A DNA stretch of 64,000 nucleotides from Solirubrobacteraceae bacterium (lineage in GTDB: Bacteria > Actinomycetota > Thermoleophilia > Solirubrobacterales > Solirubrobacteraceae). This document shows positions 52,555 to 61,519 of this stretch, piece after piece (position 1 is the stretch's first letter; each line of letters begins with the position of its first letter). The notes under the pieces were generated by a model that saw nothing but the letters and a program-made list of their open reading frames with translations, did not search any database and was not told where the DNA came from. The translations under genes were made by a program, and so were the position numbers. The stretch spans positions 1 to 64,000 of the forward strand of contig JAEMQS010000007.1 in the NCBI GenBank assembly GCA_016463765.1, written 5' to 3'.

Positions 52555-53727
52555 ATGAGCCTGCGCATGACCACTGCCGGCGAGTCCCACGGACCCGGCC
52601 TCACCTGCATCCTCGAAGGCCTGCCCGCCGGCCTTCAGCTCGACCGGGAGGCCCTGGATCGCGATCTGGCCCGCCGGCAGCTCGGCCACGGCCGCGGTGG
52701 CCGCATGAAGATCGAGACCGACCGGGCGGATGTCACCGCCGGTGTCCGGCACGGGCGCACGCTCGGTGGCCCGATCGCGCTGCAGGTGCCCAACCGCGAC
52801 TACGCCAACTGGGAAGAGCGGATGAATCCGTGGCCCGTCGAGGCGGACGTCCCGGAGGTCCATCTCCCGCGTCCCGGTCACGCCGACCTGGTCGGCACCC
52901 AGAAGTACAACACGAGCGACGTGCGCGACATCCTCGAGCGCGCCAGCGCCCGCGAGACCGCGGCCCGCGTGGCCGGCGGCGCCGTCGCCCGCCAGTTCCT
53001 GCGCGAGGTCGGCGTCGAGATCCGCTCGCATGTCGTCTCCATCGGCGACGTCTTCGCGCCGCCGCGCACCGCGGCGCTGACGGCTGAGGACTTCGAGGGC
53101 GTCGACGACGACCCCGTCCGCTGCCTGGACAAGGACGCGAGCCGCGCGATGGTGCAGTTCATCAACCAGCAGCGCAAGGCCAACGAGTCGATCGGCGGGA
53201 CGTTCGAGGTCCTCGCCTTCGGCCTCGTGCCGGGCCTGGGCTCGCACGTCGCGTGGGAGGAGCGCATCGACGGCAAACTGGCCGGGGCGCTCGTCTCGAT
53301 CCACGCGATCAAGGGCGTGGAGTTCGGCGACGGCTTCGCGCTCGGCGCGACGCCCGGCTCGGGCGCCCACGACGAGATCTTCTGGGACGGCTCGTTCGTG
53401 CGCGAGACCAACCACGCGGGCGGCATCGAGGGCGGCATGACGACGGGCGACCCGCTCATCGCACGCGCCGCGATGAAGCCGCTGCCCACGCTCACCAAGC
53501 CGCTGCGCTCGGTCGACATCGACACGCACGAGCCCGCCGAGGCGCTGCGCGAGCGCACGGACTCCTGCACCGTGCCGGCGGCGGGCGTCGTCGGTGAGGC
53601 GATGGTCGCGCTCGTCCTGGCCAGCGCCTACCGCGACAAGTTCGGCGGCGACCACATCGACGACGTCCGCGAGGCCGTGGACCGGTATCGCGAGCGCATC
53701 GGGTGGCACGCGCACTCGTCTTCGTAG
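52555..53727 (+). CDS. aroC: Chorismate synthase
   Basis: 390 aa. It converts 5-enolpyruvylshikimate-3-phosphate to chorismate with reduced FMN. Signatures are GESHGPGLTCILEGLPAG, LGHGRGGRMKIETD, the RASARETAARVAGG segment, GGIEGGMTTGDPL and the final LVLASAYRDKFGGDH. Length is normal. An in-frame ATG at 52567 is a less likely start. The 3' end overlaps aroK-aroB by 25 bases, and the gene heads the aroC-aroKB-aroQ-peptidase operon. Confidence 0.97.
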   Translation: MSLRMTTAGESHGPGLTCILEGLPAGLQLDREALDRDLARRQLGHGRGGRMKIETDRADVTAGVRHGRTLGGPIALQVPNRDYANWEERMNPWPVEADVPEVHLPRPGHADLVGTQKYNTSDVRDILERASARETAARVAGGAVARQFLREVGVEIRSHVVSIGDVFAPPRTAALTAEDFEGVDDDPVRCLDKDASRAMVQFINQQRKANESIGGTFEVLAFGLVPGLGSHVAWEERIDGKLAGALVSIHAIKGVEFGDGFALGATPGSGAHDEIFWDGSFVRETNHAGGIEGGMTTGDPLIARAAMKPLPTLTKPLRSVDIDTHEPAEALRERTDSCTVPAAGVVGEAMVALVLASAYRDKFGGDHIDDVREAVDRYRERIGWHAHSSS

Positions 53728-55208
53728 GGTTCATGGGGGCGGGCAAGTCGTCCGCCGCCAAGGACGCTGCCGCGCAGCTGGGAACCGTGCCACTCGATGC
53801 CGACGAGGCGATCCAGCGCGACGCCGGTGTGTCGATCGCCGCGCTGTTCGACCGCGACGGCGAGGCCGCGTTCCGCGAGCGCGAGGAGCGCGTGATCGTC
53901 GAGCTGCTCGACCGTGCGGCCGAAGGCCAGCCCGTCGCGCTCGGCGGCGGGGCGCTCGGATCGGCCCGCATCCGCGAGGCGCTGCGCGATCACACCGTGG
54001 CGCTGCTCGAGGTCTCCGAGGCGACGGCGTGGCGGCGTGCGCAGGGCGGCGATCGCCCGCTGGCGCGTGACCGCGAGCGCTTCGCCGCGCTGTGGCGCGA
54101 GCGCCAGGGGGTGTACGAGGATGCCGCGGACGCCTTCCTCGTCGAGGGCGGCCGCGAGGCGGTGGTCCGGGCGCTCCCGGCGCTGCAGCAGCTGGCCGCC
54201 GCGCCCACCGGGGTGCGGCTGGCCTGGGCGACGAGCACCGGCGGGGACTACCCGGTCTGGTTCGGCGCCTGGCCCGACGCGCATCCGACCGACGTGATGG
54301 TCACCGACGACCAGGTCGCCGCGGCGGTGCTCGGGGACCGGCTCGCCGAGGTGCCGCGGCTGACGTTCGCTGCCGGCGAGGAGCAGAAGACGCTGGCCAC
54401 CGCTGAGGCGCTGTGGCGCGCGCTCGCATCACGCGGCGCGACCCGGCGCACGCGGATCGTCGCGGTCGGTGGCGGGGTGGTCGGCGACATGGGCGGCTAC
54501 GTCGCGGCGGCCTATCAGCGCGGCATCGACGTCGTGCACGTGCCGACGACGATCGTCGCGCAGGTCGACTCGGCGTACGGCGGCAAGACCGGCGTCGACC
54601 TGCCGGAGGGCAAGAACTACGTCGGCGCGTTCCACCAGCCGCAGGCGGTGCACGTCGTCCACGACGTCCTCGGCACGCTGCCCGAGGCCGAGCGCGCCGC
54701 GGGCTACGCCGAGGTGGTCAAGACCGCGCTGATCGCCGGTGGCACGCTGTGGGATCGCGTGCGGTCCGGCGCGCCGGTCGACGAGGACATCGTCGTGCGC
54801 TGCGCACGGACGAAGCTGCGGGTCGTCGCCGCCGACGAGCGCGACGGCGGGCTGCGCCAGATCCTGAACCTCGGCCACACCGTCGGCCACGCGATCGAGA
54901 CGGTCACCGGCTACGCGCGCTACCGGCATGGCGAGGCGGTGGCGCTCGGTCTGCTGGCCGCGCTGCGCCTGTCCGGCCAGGACGCGCTGCGCGACGAGGT
55001 CGGCGACCTCCTGGCCGCCGCCGGACTGCCGACGGCGATGGACCCGGCGATCGACGTCGCGGCGGTCGTGGCCGCGACGCGGTCGGACAAGAAGCGGGTG
55101 GGGGAGGACACGCCGTTCGTCCTCGTCCGCGCACCTGGCGACGTGGTGTACGGCGAGCACGTCGGCGCGGCCGATCTGCTGGCGTCCGTGCAAGAGTTGT
55201 CGGCGTGA
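53703..55208 (+). CDS. aroKB: Bifunctional shikimate kinase / 3-dehydroquinate synthase
   Basis: 501 aa, GTG start inside aroC. Residues 1-160 are shikimate kinase: P-loop GFMGAGKSS (9-17), DADEAIQRDAG, FREREE and GGGALG; it phosphorylates shikimate. Residues 170-501 are dehydroquinate synthase: VGGGVVGDMGGYVAAAYQRGI, PTTIVAQVDSAYGGKTGVD, GYAEVVKTALI, the zinc ligands in LNLGHTVGHAIE and RYRHGEAVALG. The fusion puts two non-consecutive shikimate steps in one chain. Stop overlaps aroQ start. Confidence 0.96.
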   Translation: MARALVFVGFMGAGKSSAAKDAAAQLGTVPLDADEAIQRDAGVSIAALFDRDGEAAFREREERVIVELLDRAAEGQPVALGGGALGSARIREALRDHTVALLEVSEATAWRRAQGGDRPLARDRERFAALWRERQGVYEDAADAFLVEGGREAVVRALPALQQLAAAPTGVRLAWATSTGGDYPVWFGAWPDAHPTDVMVTDDQVAAAVLGDRLAEVPRLTFAAGEEQKTLATAEALWRALASRGATRRTRIVAVGGGVVGDMGGYVAAAYQRGIDVVHVPTTIVAQVDSAYGGKTGVDLPEGKNYVGAFHQPQAVHVVHDVLGTLPEAERAAGYAEVVKTALIAGGTLWDRVRSGAPVDEDIVVRCARTKLRVVAADERDGGLRQILNLGHTVGHAIETVTGYARYRHGEAVALGLLAALRLSGQDALRDEVGDLLAAAGLPTAMDPAIDVAAVVAATRSDKKRVGEDTPFVLVRAPGDVVYGEHVGAADLLASVQELSA

Positions 55209-55654
55209 GCGCCCACAACCGCGTCGCCGTCCTGCACGGCGTGAACCTCGACCAGCTCGGCCGCCGGCCCGCCGCCATCTACGGCGGCATCACCTACGAC
55301 CAGCTCGAGCAGAACATCGAGAAGTGGGCGAAGGAGCTGGGCCTGCAGATCCGGTTCATGCAGACGAACTCCGAACTGGAGTTCATCAACAACCTGCACA
55401 ACCTGGACGGCCTCGCCGACGGCATCCTCATCAACCCGGGCGCGTGGACGCACTACGCATGGTCGATCCGCGACGCGCTGGAGATCGCGGCGCTCCCGTC
55501 GATCGAGGTCCACCTGTCCGACCCCGAGGCCCGCGAGGAGTGGCGCCACGTCTCGGTGGTGCGGGAGCTGTGCTTCGCGACCGTCAAGGGCCAGGGCCCC
55601 GAGGGGTACCGCGAGGCGCTGACTTTGATGCGCGACCACCTGCAGGCCGCATGA
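55205..55654 (+). CDS. aroQ: Type II 3-dehydroquinate dehydratase
   Basis: 149 aa from GTG 55205 (GTGA overlap). It dehydrates 3-dehydroquinate to 3-dehydroshikimate. Features: NLDQLGRRPAAIYGG (Arg and Tyr of the lid), QTNSELEFINNLHN, INPGAWTHYAWSIRDAL and EVHLSDPEAREEWRHVS with the catalytic His. The opening HGVNLDQLG differs from the usual GPNLNLLG, so this is a divergent subgroup, but the catalytic Tyr, Arg and His are kept. ATGA overlap with the peptidase gene. Confidence 0.93.
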   Translation: MSAHNRVAVLHGVNLDQLGRRPAAIYGGITYDQLEQNIEKWAKELGLQIRFMQTNSELEFINNLHNLDGLADGILINPGAWTHYAWSIRDALEIAALPSIEVHLSDPEAREEWRHVSVVRELCFATVKGQGPEGYREALTLMRDHLQAA

Positions 55655-56730
55655 GCGCGTCTCGCGCCGAGCGCCTCCAGGAGCAGGTCACCGAGCGCGG
55701 CCTCGACGCGCTGCTGGTCACCGAGCTCGTCAACCTGCGCTGGCTGACCGGCTTCACGGGCAGCAACGGCGCGGCGATCGTCGGGCCGGGACGGCGGATC
55801 TTCCTCACCGACTTCCGCTACCTCACGCAGGCCGCCGACGAGGTCGGCGACGCGTGGGAGCACCGCATCATCCCCGACCTGCTCGCCGCCGCGGCCGAGG
55901 AGTTCGCGTCGGCTGCGGGGCTGCGGCTGGGCTTCGACGACCTCCACGTCACCGTCGCGCAGCACCGTCGGCTGGCCGAGAAGCTCGAGGACCGCGTCGA
56001 GCTGGTCGGCGCGGGCGGCGTGATCGAGGGCCTGCGGGCGGTCAAGGACCCCGAGGAGATCGACCGCATCCGGGCGGCGGCCGAGCTCGCCGACGACGCG
56101 TTCCGTGAGGTCGTGCTCGAGGGCGGCATCGTCGGGCGAACCGAGCGCGACGTGGCACTGGACCTCGAGGTCGCGATGCGCCGTCGCGGGGCCGAGGGCG
56201 TGTCGTTCCCGCCGATCATCGCGGCCGGCGCGCATGGCGCGCTGCCGCACGCGTCACCGCGTGACGTCCCGATTCCGGCCGACACGCTCGTCGTCGTGGA
56301 CTGGGGCGCGCAGCTCGACGGCTACGCCAGTGACTGCACGCGGACCGTGGCGACCGGCGAGCTCGATCCGCAGGACGCCGAGGTCTACGCGCTGGTGCTG
56401 CGAGCGCAGGAGACGGCGCTCGCGGCCATCCAGGCGGGGCCGACCGGGCGCGAGATCGACGCCATCGCCCGGACGATCATCGACGATGCGGGCCACGCCG
56501 AGCACTTCGGCCACGGCCTGGGGCACGGGGTCGGACTGGCCGTGCACGAGGGGCCCCGCCTGTCCAAGCTCGGGGAGACGGCACTGGCGGCGGGCAACGT
56601 CGTCACCGTGGAACCGGGCGTCTACCTGCCGGGGCGGATCGGCGTGCGGATCGAGGACCTGGTCGCCGTGACCGCCGACGGTGCCGACGTGCTCAACGGC
56701 CTGCCGAAGGCGCTGACCCGGGTGGCGTGA
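55651..56730 (+). CDS. M24-family Xaa-Pro aminopeptidase
   Basis: 359 aa. N-terminal creatinase-like domain (about 1-125; LLVTELVNLRWLTGFTGSNG) and pita-bread catalytic domain. Five metal ligands are visible: Asp in VVVDWGAQ, Asp in ASDCTRT, His in GHGLGHGVGLAVHE, Glu in TVEPGVY and Glu in RIEDLV. It removes N-terminal residues before proline. In many bacteria this gene is next to efp; here efp is 3.6 kb away, with three genes inserted. The 3' end overlaps the convergent GT-C-like gene by 38 bases. Confidence 0.93.
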   Translation: MSASRAERLQEQVTERGLDALLVTELVNLRWLTGFTGSNGAAIVGPGRRIFLTDFRYLTQAADEVGDAWEHRIIPDLLAAAAEEFASAAGLRLGFDDLHVTVAQHRRLAEKLEDRVELVGAGGVIEGLRAVKDPEEIDRIRAAAELADDAFREVVLEGGIVGRTERDVALDLEVAMRRRGAEGVSFPPIIAAGAHGALPHASPRDVPIPADTLVVVDWGAQLDGYASDCTRTVATGELDPQDAEVYALVLRAQETALAAIQAGPTGREIDAIARTIIDDAGHAEHFGHGLGHGVGLAVHEGPRLSKLGETALAAGNVVTVEPGVYLPGRIGVRIEDLVAVTADGADVLNGLPKALTRVA

Positions 56731-57943
56731 CGCCATTGGCGCCGAGGTGCGGCGCCAGGGTGGGCAGCAGCCGGGCGAGATGCGCCCCTGCGCGGGACGC
56801 GGCCGACTGTGCCGCGGCCGGCCGGTAGAGCCGGTAGGCCATGACGCCGGTGGCGGGCAGCGCCCATGCCAGATACGCGACGGCCTGGAGGTCGGGGACG
56901 ACCCACGAGGGGACGAGGGTGAGCGTCACCCAGGTCAGGGTGGTCATCGCGAGCGCGCACCATGGCATCCGGCCGCGCGTGACCTCCCACGCGAGCAGCG
57001 CGAGGATGCCCGGCAGCGCGTAGTACGCCGTGTTCCACGGGTCGAGCCAGCAGCGCACCAGCAGGAGAAGCGCGAGGAGGAGCAGCGCGTCGTGCGGCTG
57101 TCGGTTCCGGACCCGTGCGGCCGCCAGCGTCAGCGGCACGGCGGCCAGCACGATGAGCGGGCGCGGGATCGGCGACAGCCACGCGGGGGCGGCGCGGTAG
57201 CCGGGCTTCTCGCTGCCGAACGTCCCGACGATCTCGGTCCCGTGGTCGCCGAGGAACCACCAGACCTGCCACGGCTGGAAGATGGCGCCCGTGACCGGGG
57301 CGGGACGGGCGGCCTCGCCCGAGGCGAACAGGATCGGCGCCGTGAGCACCGCGAGGATGCCGCCGGCGATGAGCATCGCCTGGGTCCGGCCGGCGCGCAG
57401 CGCGAGCAGCACCGGGCCGACAGCGAGGACGGCCCAGGCCTTGTTGCCCACGGCGAGGCCGAGCAGCAGGCCCGCGAGCAGCGGACGGTCGGCCAGCGCG
57501 GCGAGGACGGCGGCCACGCACAGCGCGGCGCCCAGCAGTTCCTCGGGGTGGCCGATCTCCAGAGCGTTGAGCGCGAGCGGGTTGGCGACGACCAGCAGGA
57601 GGGCGACCCACGCCGCGCGGCCGGGCAGCCGCCGTGCGAGGACGACCGCCAGCACGGCGAGGGCGACGATCCCGGGAATCGCGACGGCGCGGTACACCGC
57701 GAGCTGTCCGCCGCCCGCCGCGTCGGCGGCGAGCGCGAACGGCGCGCGCAGCAGCATGCCGCCCGCGTACGCGGGCAGCAGGGCGAGGAACTCCGCGAGA
57801 TCGCCGCCGGTCAGGGCGTCGAAGGCGGGCCGCGCCTCGACGTCGTAGTCGGAGAACAGGTACTCCCGCAGGCCGAGAACCGCCAGCCCGACCGCCAGCA
57901 CGGCGGCGGCCACGGACAGGCGGATGGACCGCGAGACGCGCAT
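56693..57943 (-). CDS. Polytopic membrane protein, GT-C/GT87-like
   Basis: 416 aa from ATG 57943; an ATG at 57991 is in frame but would cover the antiporter promoter. About ten TM helices. An acidic loop after TM1 (SDYDVEARPAFDAL) and the segment ALEIGHPEELLGAALCVAAVLAALADRPLLAGLLLGLAVGNKAWA (shortened in use) resemble the polyprenol-phosphate-mannose-dependent GT87 (DUF2029) family. If so, it would transfer a sugar from a lipid carrier outside the membrane. The catalytic acid cannot be assigned with certainty. Confidence 0.72.
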   Translation of the reverse strand: MRVSRSIRLSVAAAVLAVGLAVLGLREYLFSDYDVEARPAFDALTGGDLAEFLALLPAYAGGMLLRAPFALAADAAGGGQLAVYRAVAIPGIVALAVLAVVLARRLPGRAAWVALLLVVANPLALNALEIGHPEELLGAALCVAAVLAALADRPLLAGLLLGLAVGNKAWAVLAVGPVLLALRAGRTQAMLIAGGILAVLTAPILFASGEAARPAPVTGAIFQPWQVWWFLGDHGTEIVGTFGSEKPGYRAAPAWLSPIPRPLIVLAAVPLTLAAARVRNRQPHDALLLLALLLLVRCWLDPWNTAYYALPGILALLAWEVTRGRMPWCALAMTTLTWVTLTLVPSWVVPDLQAVAYLAWALPATGVMAYRLYRPAAAQSAASRAGAHLARLLPTLAPHLGANGVTPPGSAPSAGR

Positions 57944-57982
57944 CACCAAGGAGATCGGTCGGGTGGAGGTGCCCTTGAGCAC

Positions 57983-57988
57983 TAGCCT
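57983..57988 (+). promoter_or_regulatory. -10 element (TAGCCT) for the antiporter
   Basis: 7 bases before GTG 57996. It decides this start over upstream in-frame ATG 57924, GTG 57963 and GTG 57969. Confidence 0.5.
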
Positions 57989-57995
57989 CACCGTC

Positions 57996-59264
57996 GTGCC
58001 CGGAGACGCCCTCCTCGCTGCCTCCGAGGGGTTCTCGGCCGGCGACCCCTACGCCATCGGGCTCTTCTTCGGTGGCGTGGCGCTACTCGCGGCGATCATC
58101 GCGATTCCCCGCCAGCGGGAGCGGGCGTTCACCTCGGCGATCGTCTACCTGTTCTTCGGCGCGATCCTCGCGGGCGGGCTGGCCGTCCTCGGGATCGACC
58201 TGCTCGACCCCTTCACGGACGCGACCGTCATCGAGCACCTGACGGAGATCGCGGTGATCATCGCGCTGTTCAGCGCGGGCCTGAAGCTCGACCGCCCGCT
58301 GAACTGGCGGGGCTGGCGGTCCGCGGCCGTGCTGCTCGGCGTCGTGATGCCGCTGACGATCGGCGGGGTGATCCTGCTCGGGATGGGCCTGCTCGGGCTG
58401 TCGCTCGGCGCCGCTGTCGTGCTCGCCGCGGCGCTGGCGCCGACCGACCCGGTGCTCGCCAGCGACGTGCAGGTCGGACCACCGGGGGAGGGCGACGAAC
58501 CCGAGCCGAAGTTCGCGCTCACCGCGGAGGCGGGCTTCAACGACGGCCTGGCGTTCCCGTTCGTCTTCCTCGGCATCTTCATCGCCGGGCAGGGCGGCAC
58601 GGACTGGATCCTGGAATGGGTCCTCGCCGACGTCCTCTACGCGACCGTGGTCGGGCTCCTGCTCGGCGGCGCGGTCGGACGGGGCCTGGCGATCGCCGTC
58701 TCACGGCTGCACGATCGCGGGGTGCTCGTCCCGCAGCTCGACGGCTGGCTGGCGATGGCGAGCGTCCTGGTCCTCTACGGCGTCACGGAGATCGCCGGCG
58801 CCTACGGCTTCCTGGCGGCCTTCGCGGGTGGACTGGCGTTCCGGCGCTACGAGCGCCATCACGAGTTTCACGGCCGCGTCCACGACGGCGCGCTGACGGT
58901 CGAGCAGTTCTCCGAGCTGGCGATCGTGCTGCTGCTCGGCAGCACCGTCACGCTCGCGGGGCTGGGTGTCCCCGGCCCGGGCGGCTGGGTGCTGGTGGTG
59001 ATCCTGCTGTTCCTGGTGCGACCGCTGGTCACCGTGGTCGCCCTGGCGCCGTTGCGGATGCCGCTCGCCGAGCGCGTGTTCATCGGCTGGTTCGGCATCC
59101 GCGGCATCGGCTCGTTCTACTACGTGGCCGTCGCCATCGGCAGCGGCGCCCTCGCGGTGGGGGAGGCCGAGCTCGTCTACTGGACCGTCGTGGCGTGTAC
59201 CGGGGCCTCGATCATCCTGCACGGGATGACGTCCACGCCGGTGGTCAAGCGCCTCGGCCTCTGA
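57996..59264 (+). CDS. Cation:proton antiporter (CPA1, NhaP-type)
   Basis: 422 aa from GTG 57996. Twelve or so TM helices. The core motif LAPTDPVLASDVQVG and the conserved acidic pair in AEAGFNDGLAFPFVFL are those of CPA1 Na+/H+ exchangers; GIRGIGSFYYVA in the C-terminal part also fits. It exchanges Na+ or K+ for H+ across the cell membrane. No long cytoplasmic tail is present. Divergent from the GT-C-like gene with a 52-base gap between starts. Confidence 0.9.
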   Translation: MPGDALLAASEGFSAGDPYAIGLFFGGVALLAAIIAIPRQRERAFTSAIVYLFFGAILAGGLAVLGIDLLDPFTDATVIEHLTEIAVIIALFSAGLKLDRPLNWRGWRSAAVLLGVVMPLTIGGVILLGMGLLGLSLGAAVVLAAALAPTDPVLASDVQVGPPGEGDEPEPKFALTAEAGFNDGLAFPFVFLGIFIAGQGGTDWILEWVLADVLYATVVGLLLGGAVGRGLAIAVSRLHDRGVLVPQLDGWLAMASVLVLYGVTEIAGAYGFLAAFAGGLAFRRYERHHEFHGRVHDGALTVEQFSELAIVLLLGSTVTLAGLGVPGPGGWVLVVILLFLVRPLVTVVALAPLRMPLAERVFIGWFGIRGIGSFYYVAVAIGSGALAVGEAELVYWTVVACTGASIILHGMTSTPVVKRLGL

Positions 59265-59267
59265 CGC

Positions 59268-59293
59268 GGCCGTCCGTGGTCTTCCACGAGGCC
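59268..59293 (+). terminator. Possible hairpin terminator after the antiporter
   Basis: Inner stem CGTGG/CCACG (59275-59279 with 59284-59288, loop TCTT) inside an outer GGCC/GGCC pair; no T tract. A second small repeat ACGACT/AGTCGT is at 59312-59328. Confidence 0.4.
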
Positions 59294-59368
59294 GGGTGAG
59301 GATCCCGCCCCACGACTGCGGTAGTCGTCGCGGATGACGGGGGGATGCAGGGTCGATGCAATCTCTCC

Positions 59369-60277
59369 ATGACCCCGTTCACTCCCTCCGCGATGACGCG
59401 CACGCCGGCGCTCATCGTGTGTACCGCACTGCTCATGGTCGCCGTGCTGACCGAGGCCGCGAACGCCGCCAAGGACGTCGCTCGGTACCGCACCTCGGGT
59501 GCCGCGCTCCCGGCGCTGGCCACGACCACGGCGGCCGCTTCGACGCTCTACGCGGGCACGACGTCGTACGGACTGCGCCCGCTGGTCGTCGAGACGCGCG
59601 GAGGGCGGATCAGCCGCATGGTCGCGCAGTACGGCGGCGAGTGTTTCTCCTACGCCCACGATGCTCGTGGGAGCGCCATCCGTGGCGCGACGGTGAGCCG
59701 CACGGGCAAGGTGCGCGCCACCGTCCGCACGACCGTGACCAATGCGTCGTCGATCTTCTCGAATGCCGCCAGCGCAGCGGTGCGCGTCGAGGAGCGGCTG
59801 CGTGGGACGGTCGGGTCTCGGTACCTCTCCGGGACGGTGCAGTCGACGGTGACCTTCGCGGACGGCTCGACCTGCAAGAGCGACGCGGAGCGGTTCCGCA
59901 TCGAGCATCGAGCGCGCCGTGTCTACGGCGGCGTCACGAGTCAGGAGTACCCGGTCGTCCTCGAGCTCGAGGACGACGGGCAGGAGGTTCGTCACCTGCA
60001 CTTCGGCTGGGCGGCCGAGTGTGCGACCGGCGGCTGGTCCGTCGTGTCGGACTACCTCGTCGACTTTCCGCTGTCCAACGGGTCCTTCGGCGACGTCTTC
60101 CAGCAGGAGTACCCCGGACAGACGCTGACGTGGCGCTACGGCTACGACATCAAGGGGCGGCTCACCCGGACGGGCGGCAGCGGGCGCTTTCAGGTCGATC
60201 TCGCGGGGGTCGACGGCGCTGGGGCGATCCAGGAGGGCTGCAACACGAAGGTCGTCACGTGGTCCGTGCGCACGTGA
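59369..60277 (+). CDS. Secreted hypothetical protein
   Basis: 302 aa from ATG 59369; ATGs at 59345 and 59393 are possible. Signal peptide ends near EAANA-AK. The mature part is beta-rich, with repeats of the type LRPLVVETRGGRISRMVAQYGGEC, TVQSTVTFADGSTCKSD and CATGGWSVVSDYLVDFPLSNGSFGDVF (shortened). Four cysteines could form two disulfides. No domain family recognised; related single-domain exported proteins appear to be common in Solirubrobacterales. It lies between the antiporter and efp, outside any obvious operon. Confidence 0.7.
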   Translation: MTPFTPSAMTRTPALIVCTALLMVAVLTEAANAAKDVARYRTSGAALPALATTTAAASTLYAGTTSYGLRPLVVETRGGRISRMVAQYGGECFSYAHDARGSAIRGATVSRTGKVRATVRTTVTNASSIFSNAASAAVRVEERLRGTVGSRYLSGTVQSTVTFADGSTCKSDAERFRIEHRARRVYGGVTSQEYPVVLELEDDGQEVRHLHFGWAAECATGGWSVVSDYLVDFPLSNGSFGDVFQQEYPGQTLTWRYGYDIKGRLTRTGGSGRFQVDLAGVDGAGAIQEGCNTKVVTWSVRT

Positions 60278-60312
60278 ACGGGAGCTGCGCCCCCGGCGTC
60301 GCGCGATGCAAG

Positions 60313-60318
60313 TAGCCT
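60313..60318 (+). promoter_or_regulatory. -10 element (TAGCCT) for efp
   Basis: 10 bases before ATG 60329; promoter of the efp-nusB-xseB-ispA-dxs unit. Confidence 0.5.
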
Positions 60319-60328
60319 GCACCGCGGC

Positions 60329-60889
60329 ATGATCAGCACGAACCAGCTCAAGAACGGCAACCACATCGAAGTCGATGGGATCATCTACAAGGTGGTGGAG
60401 TTCCAGCACGTCAAGCCCGGCAAGGGCCCGGCGTTCGTGCGCACCAAGCTCCGCCGCTCCACCGACGGCAATGTGATCGACAAGACCTTCCGGGCCGGCG
60501 AGAAGTTCCGGTCCGTCCGCACCGAGGCGCGCAAGATGCAGTTCCTCTACGCCGACGGCGAGGACGCGCACTTCATGGATACCGGCACGTTCGAGCAGAT
60601 GGCGATCCCGGAGGGCGTCCTGAAGGACGCGCTGCGGTGGACGAAGGCCAGCGATGAGGTGGACGTGCTGTTCATCGACGGCCAGCCCTCCGACCTGCAG
60701 CTGCCGTCCTCGGTCGAGCTCGAGGTCACGCAGACCGAGCCCGGCCTGCGCGGGGACACGGCGTCCGGCGGCGGCAACAAGCCGGCGACGCTCGAGACCG
60801 GCGCCACCATCCAGGTCCCGCTGTTCGTCAACATCGGCGACCGCGTGAAGGTCCAGACCGCCACCGGCGATTACATGTCGCGCGCGTAG
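60329..60889 (+). CDS. efp: Elongation factor P
   Basis: 186 aa. Three OB/KOW-like domains; it rescues ribosomes stalled at polyproline. The tip loop is KPGKGPAF with Lys32 at the functional position, so this is the lysine-type EF-P. No EpmA/EpmB or EarP is in the window; actinobacterial lysine-type EF-P is thought to work unmodified. C-terminal segment ATIQVPLFVNIGDRVKVQTATGDYMSR is standard. Stop TAG shares a base with nusB GTG. Useful context: MltG, PilO and the pilins here are proline-rich. Confidence 0.97.
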   Translation: MISTNQLKNGNHIEVDGIIYKVVEFQHVKPGKGPAFVRTKLRRSTDGNVIDKTFRAGEKFRSVRTEARKMQFLYADGEDAHFMDTGTFEQMAIPEGVLKDALRWTKASDEVDVLFIDGQPSDLQLPSSVELEVTQTEPGLRGDTASGGGNKPATLETGATIQVPLFVNIGDRVKVQTATGDYMSRA

Positions 60890-61305
60890 TGTCCCGCCGC
60901 ACCGACCAGCGCCGCGCCGCCGTCTTCGCCCTCTACCAGAGCCAGCTCACGAACCGCGAGCTGGACGACGTCTTCGAACGCGACGCGTCGCTGTTCACCC
61001 GCGCGCTGGCCCACGCGACGCAGGACTACGCCGGCGACCTCGACGCCGTGATCTCCAAGCACGCACAGGGTTGGACGATCGACCGCATCGCCCCGCTGGA
61101 GCGCGCGATCCTGCGGGTCGCGCTGCTGGAGATGCTGCACCCCGATGCCGCGCCGGCCGAGACCGCGATCCCGCCCGAGGGCGCCATCGACGAGGCGGTC
61201 GAGACCGCGAAGACGTTCTCCGGCGCCGACGCGCCCGGGTTCGTCAACGGGATCCTGTCGGCGGCGCTGCGTGAGATCCGCGAGACTTCGACCCAAGATG
61301 CCTGA
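60889..61305 (+). CDS. nusB: Transcription antitermination factor NusB
   Basis: 138 aa, GTG start in the TAGTG junction with efp. All-helical RNA-binding protein: RRTDQRRAAVFALYQSQLT, then WTIDRIAPLERAILRVALLEML and IDEAVETAKTFSGADAPGFVNGILSAALRE, all hallmarks of NusB. It binds boxA RNA with S10 for rRNA antitermination. Overlaps xseB by 8 bases. Confidence 0.95.
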   Translation: MSRRTDQRRAAVFALYQSQLTNRELDDVFERDASLFTRALAHATQDYAGDLDAVISKHAQGWTIDRIAPLERAILRVALLEMLHPDAAPAETAIPPEGAIDEAVETAKTFSGADAPGFVNGILSAALREIRETSTQDA

Positions 61306-61519
61306 CCCCACCGCCGACCCCGGAGCCGCGCTCGACCCGCTCGTCGAGCGCCTGGAACGCGCCGCCGAGCAGCTGCGCTCGGGCGATCTCAGCGCCGATG
61401 CCGCCGCGACGGTGGTCGAGGACTGCGCCGCGATCGCGTCGCAGGCGTCCGCCGAACTCGAGCGCCGGGCCCGCGCCGCGGCGACCGACCCGCTGCCCGG
61501 GCAAGACTCCCTGCTGTAG
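61298..61519 (+). CDS. xseB: Exodeoxyribonuclease VII small subunit-like protein
   Basis: 73 aa from ATG 61298. The core LVERLERAAEQLRSGDLSADAAATVVEDCAAIASQASAELERRA (shortened) has the two-helix XseB pattern with the L-SGDLS turn. The large subunit XseA is not in the window. The gene is embedded in the nusB-ispA unit, a place where xseB is often found. The short length makes the call somewhat uncertain. Confidence 0.75.
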   Translation: MPDPTADPGAALDPLVERLERAAEQLRSGDLSADAAATVVEDCAAIASQASAELERRARAAATDPLPGQDSLL

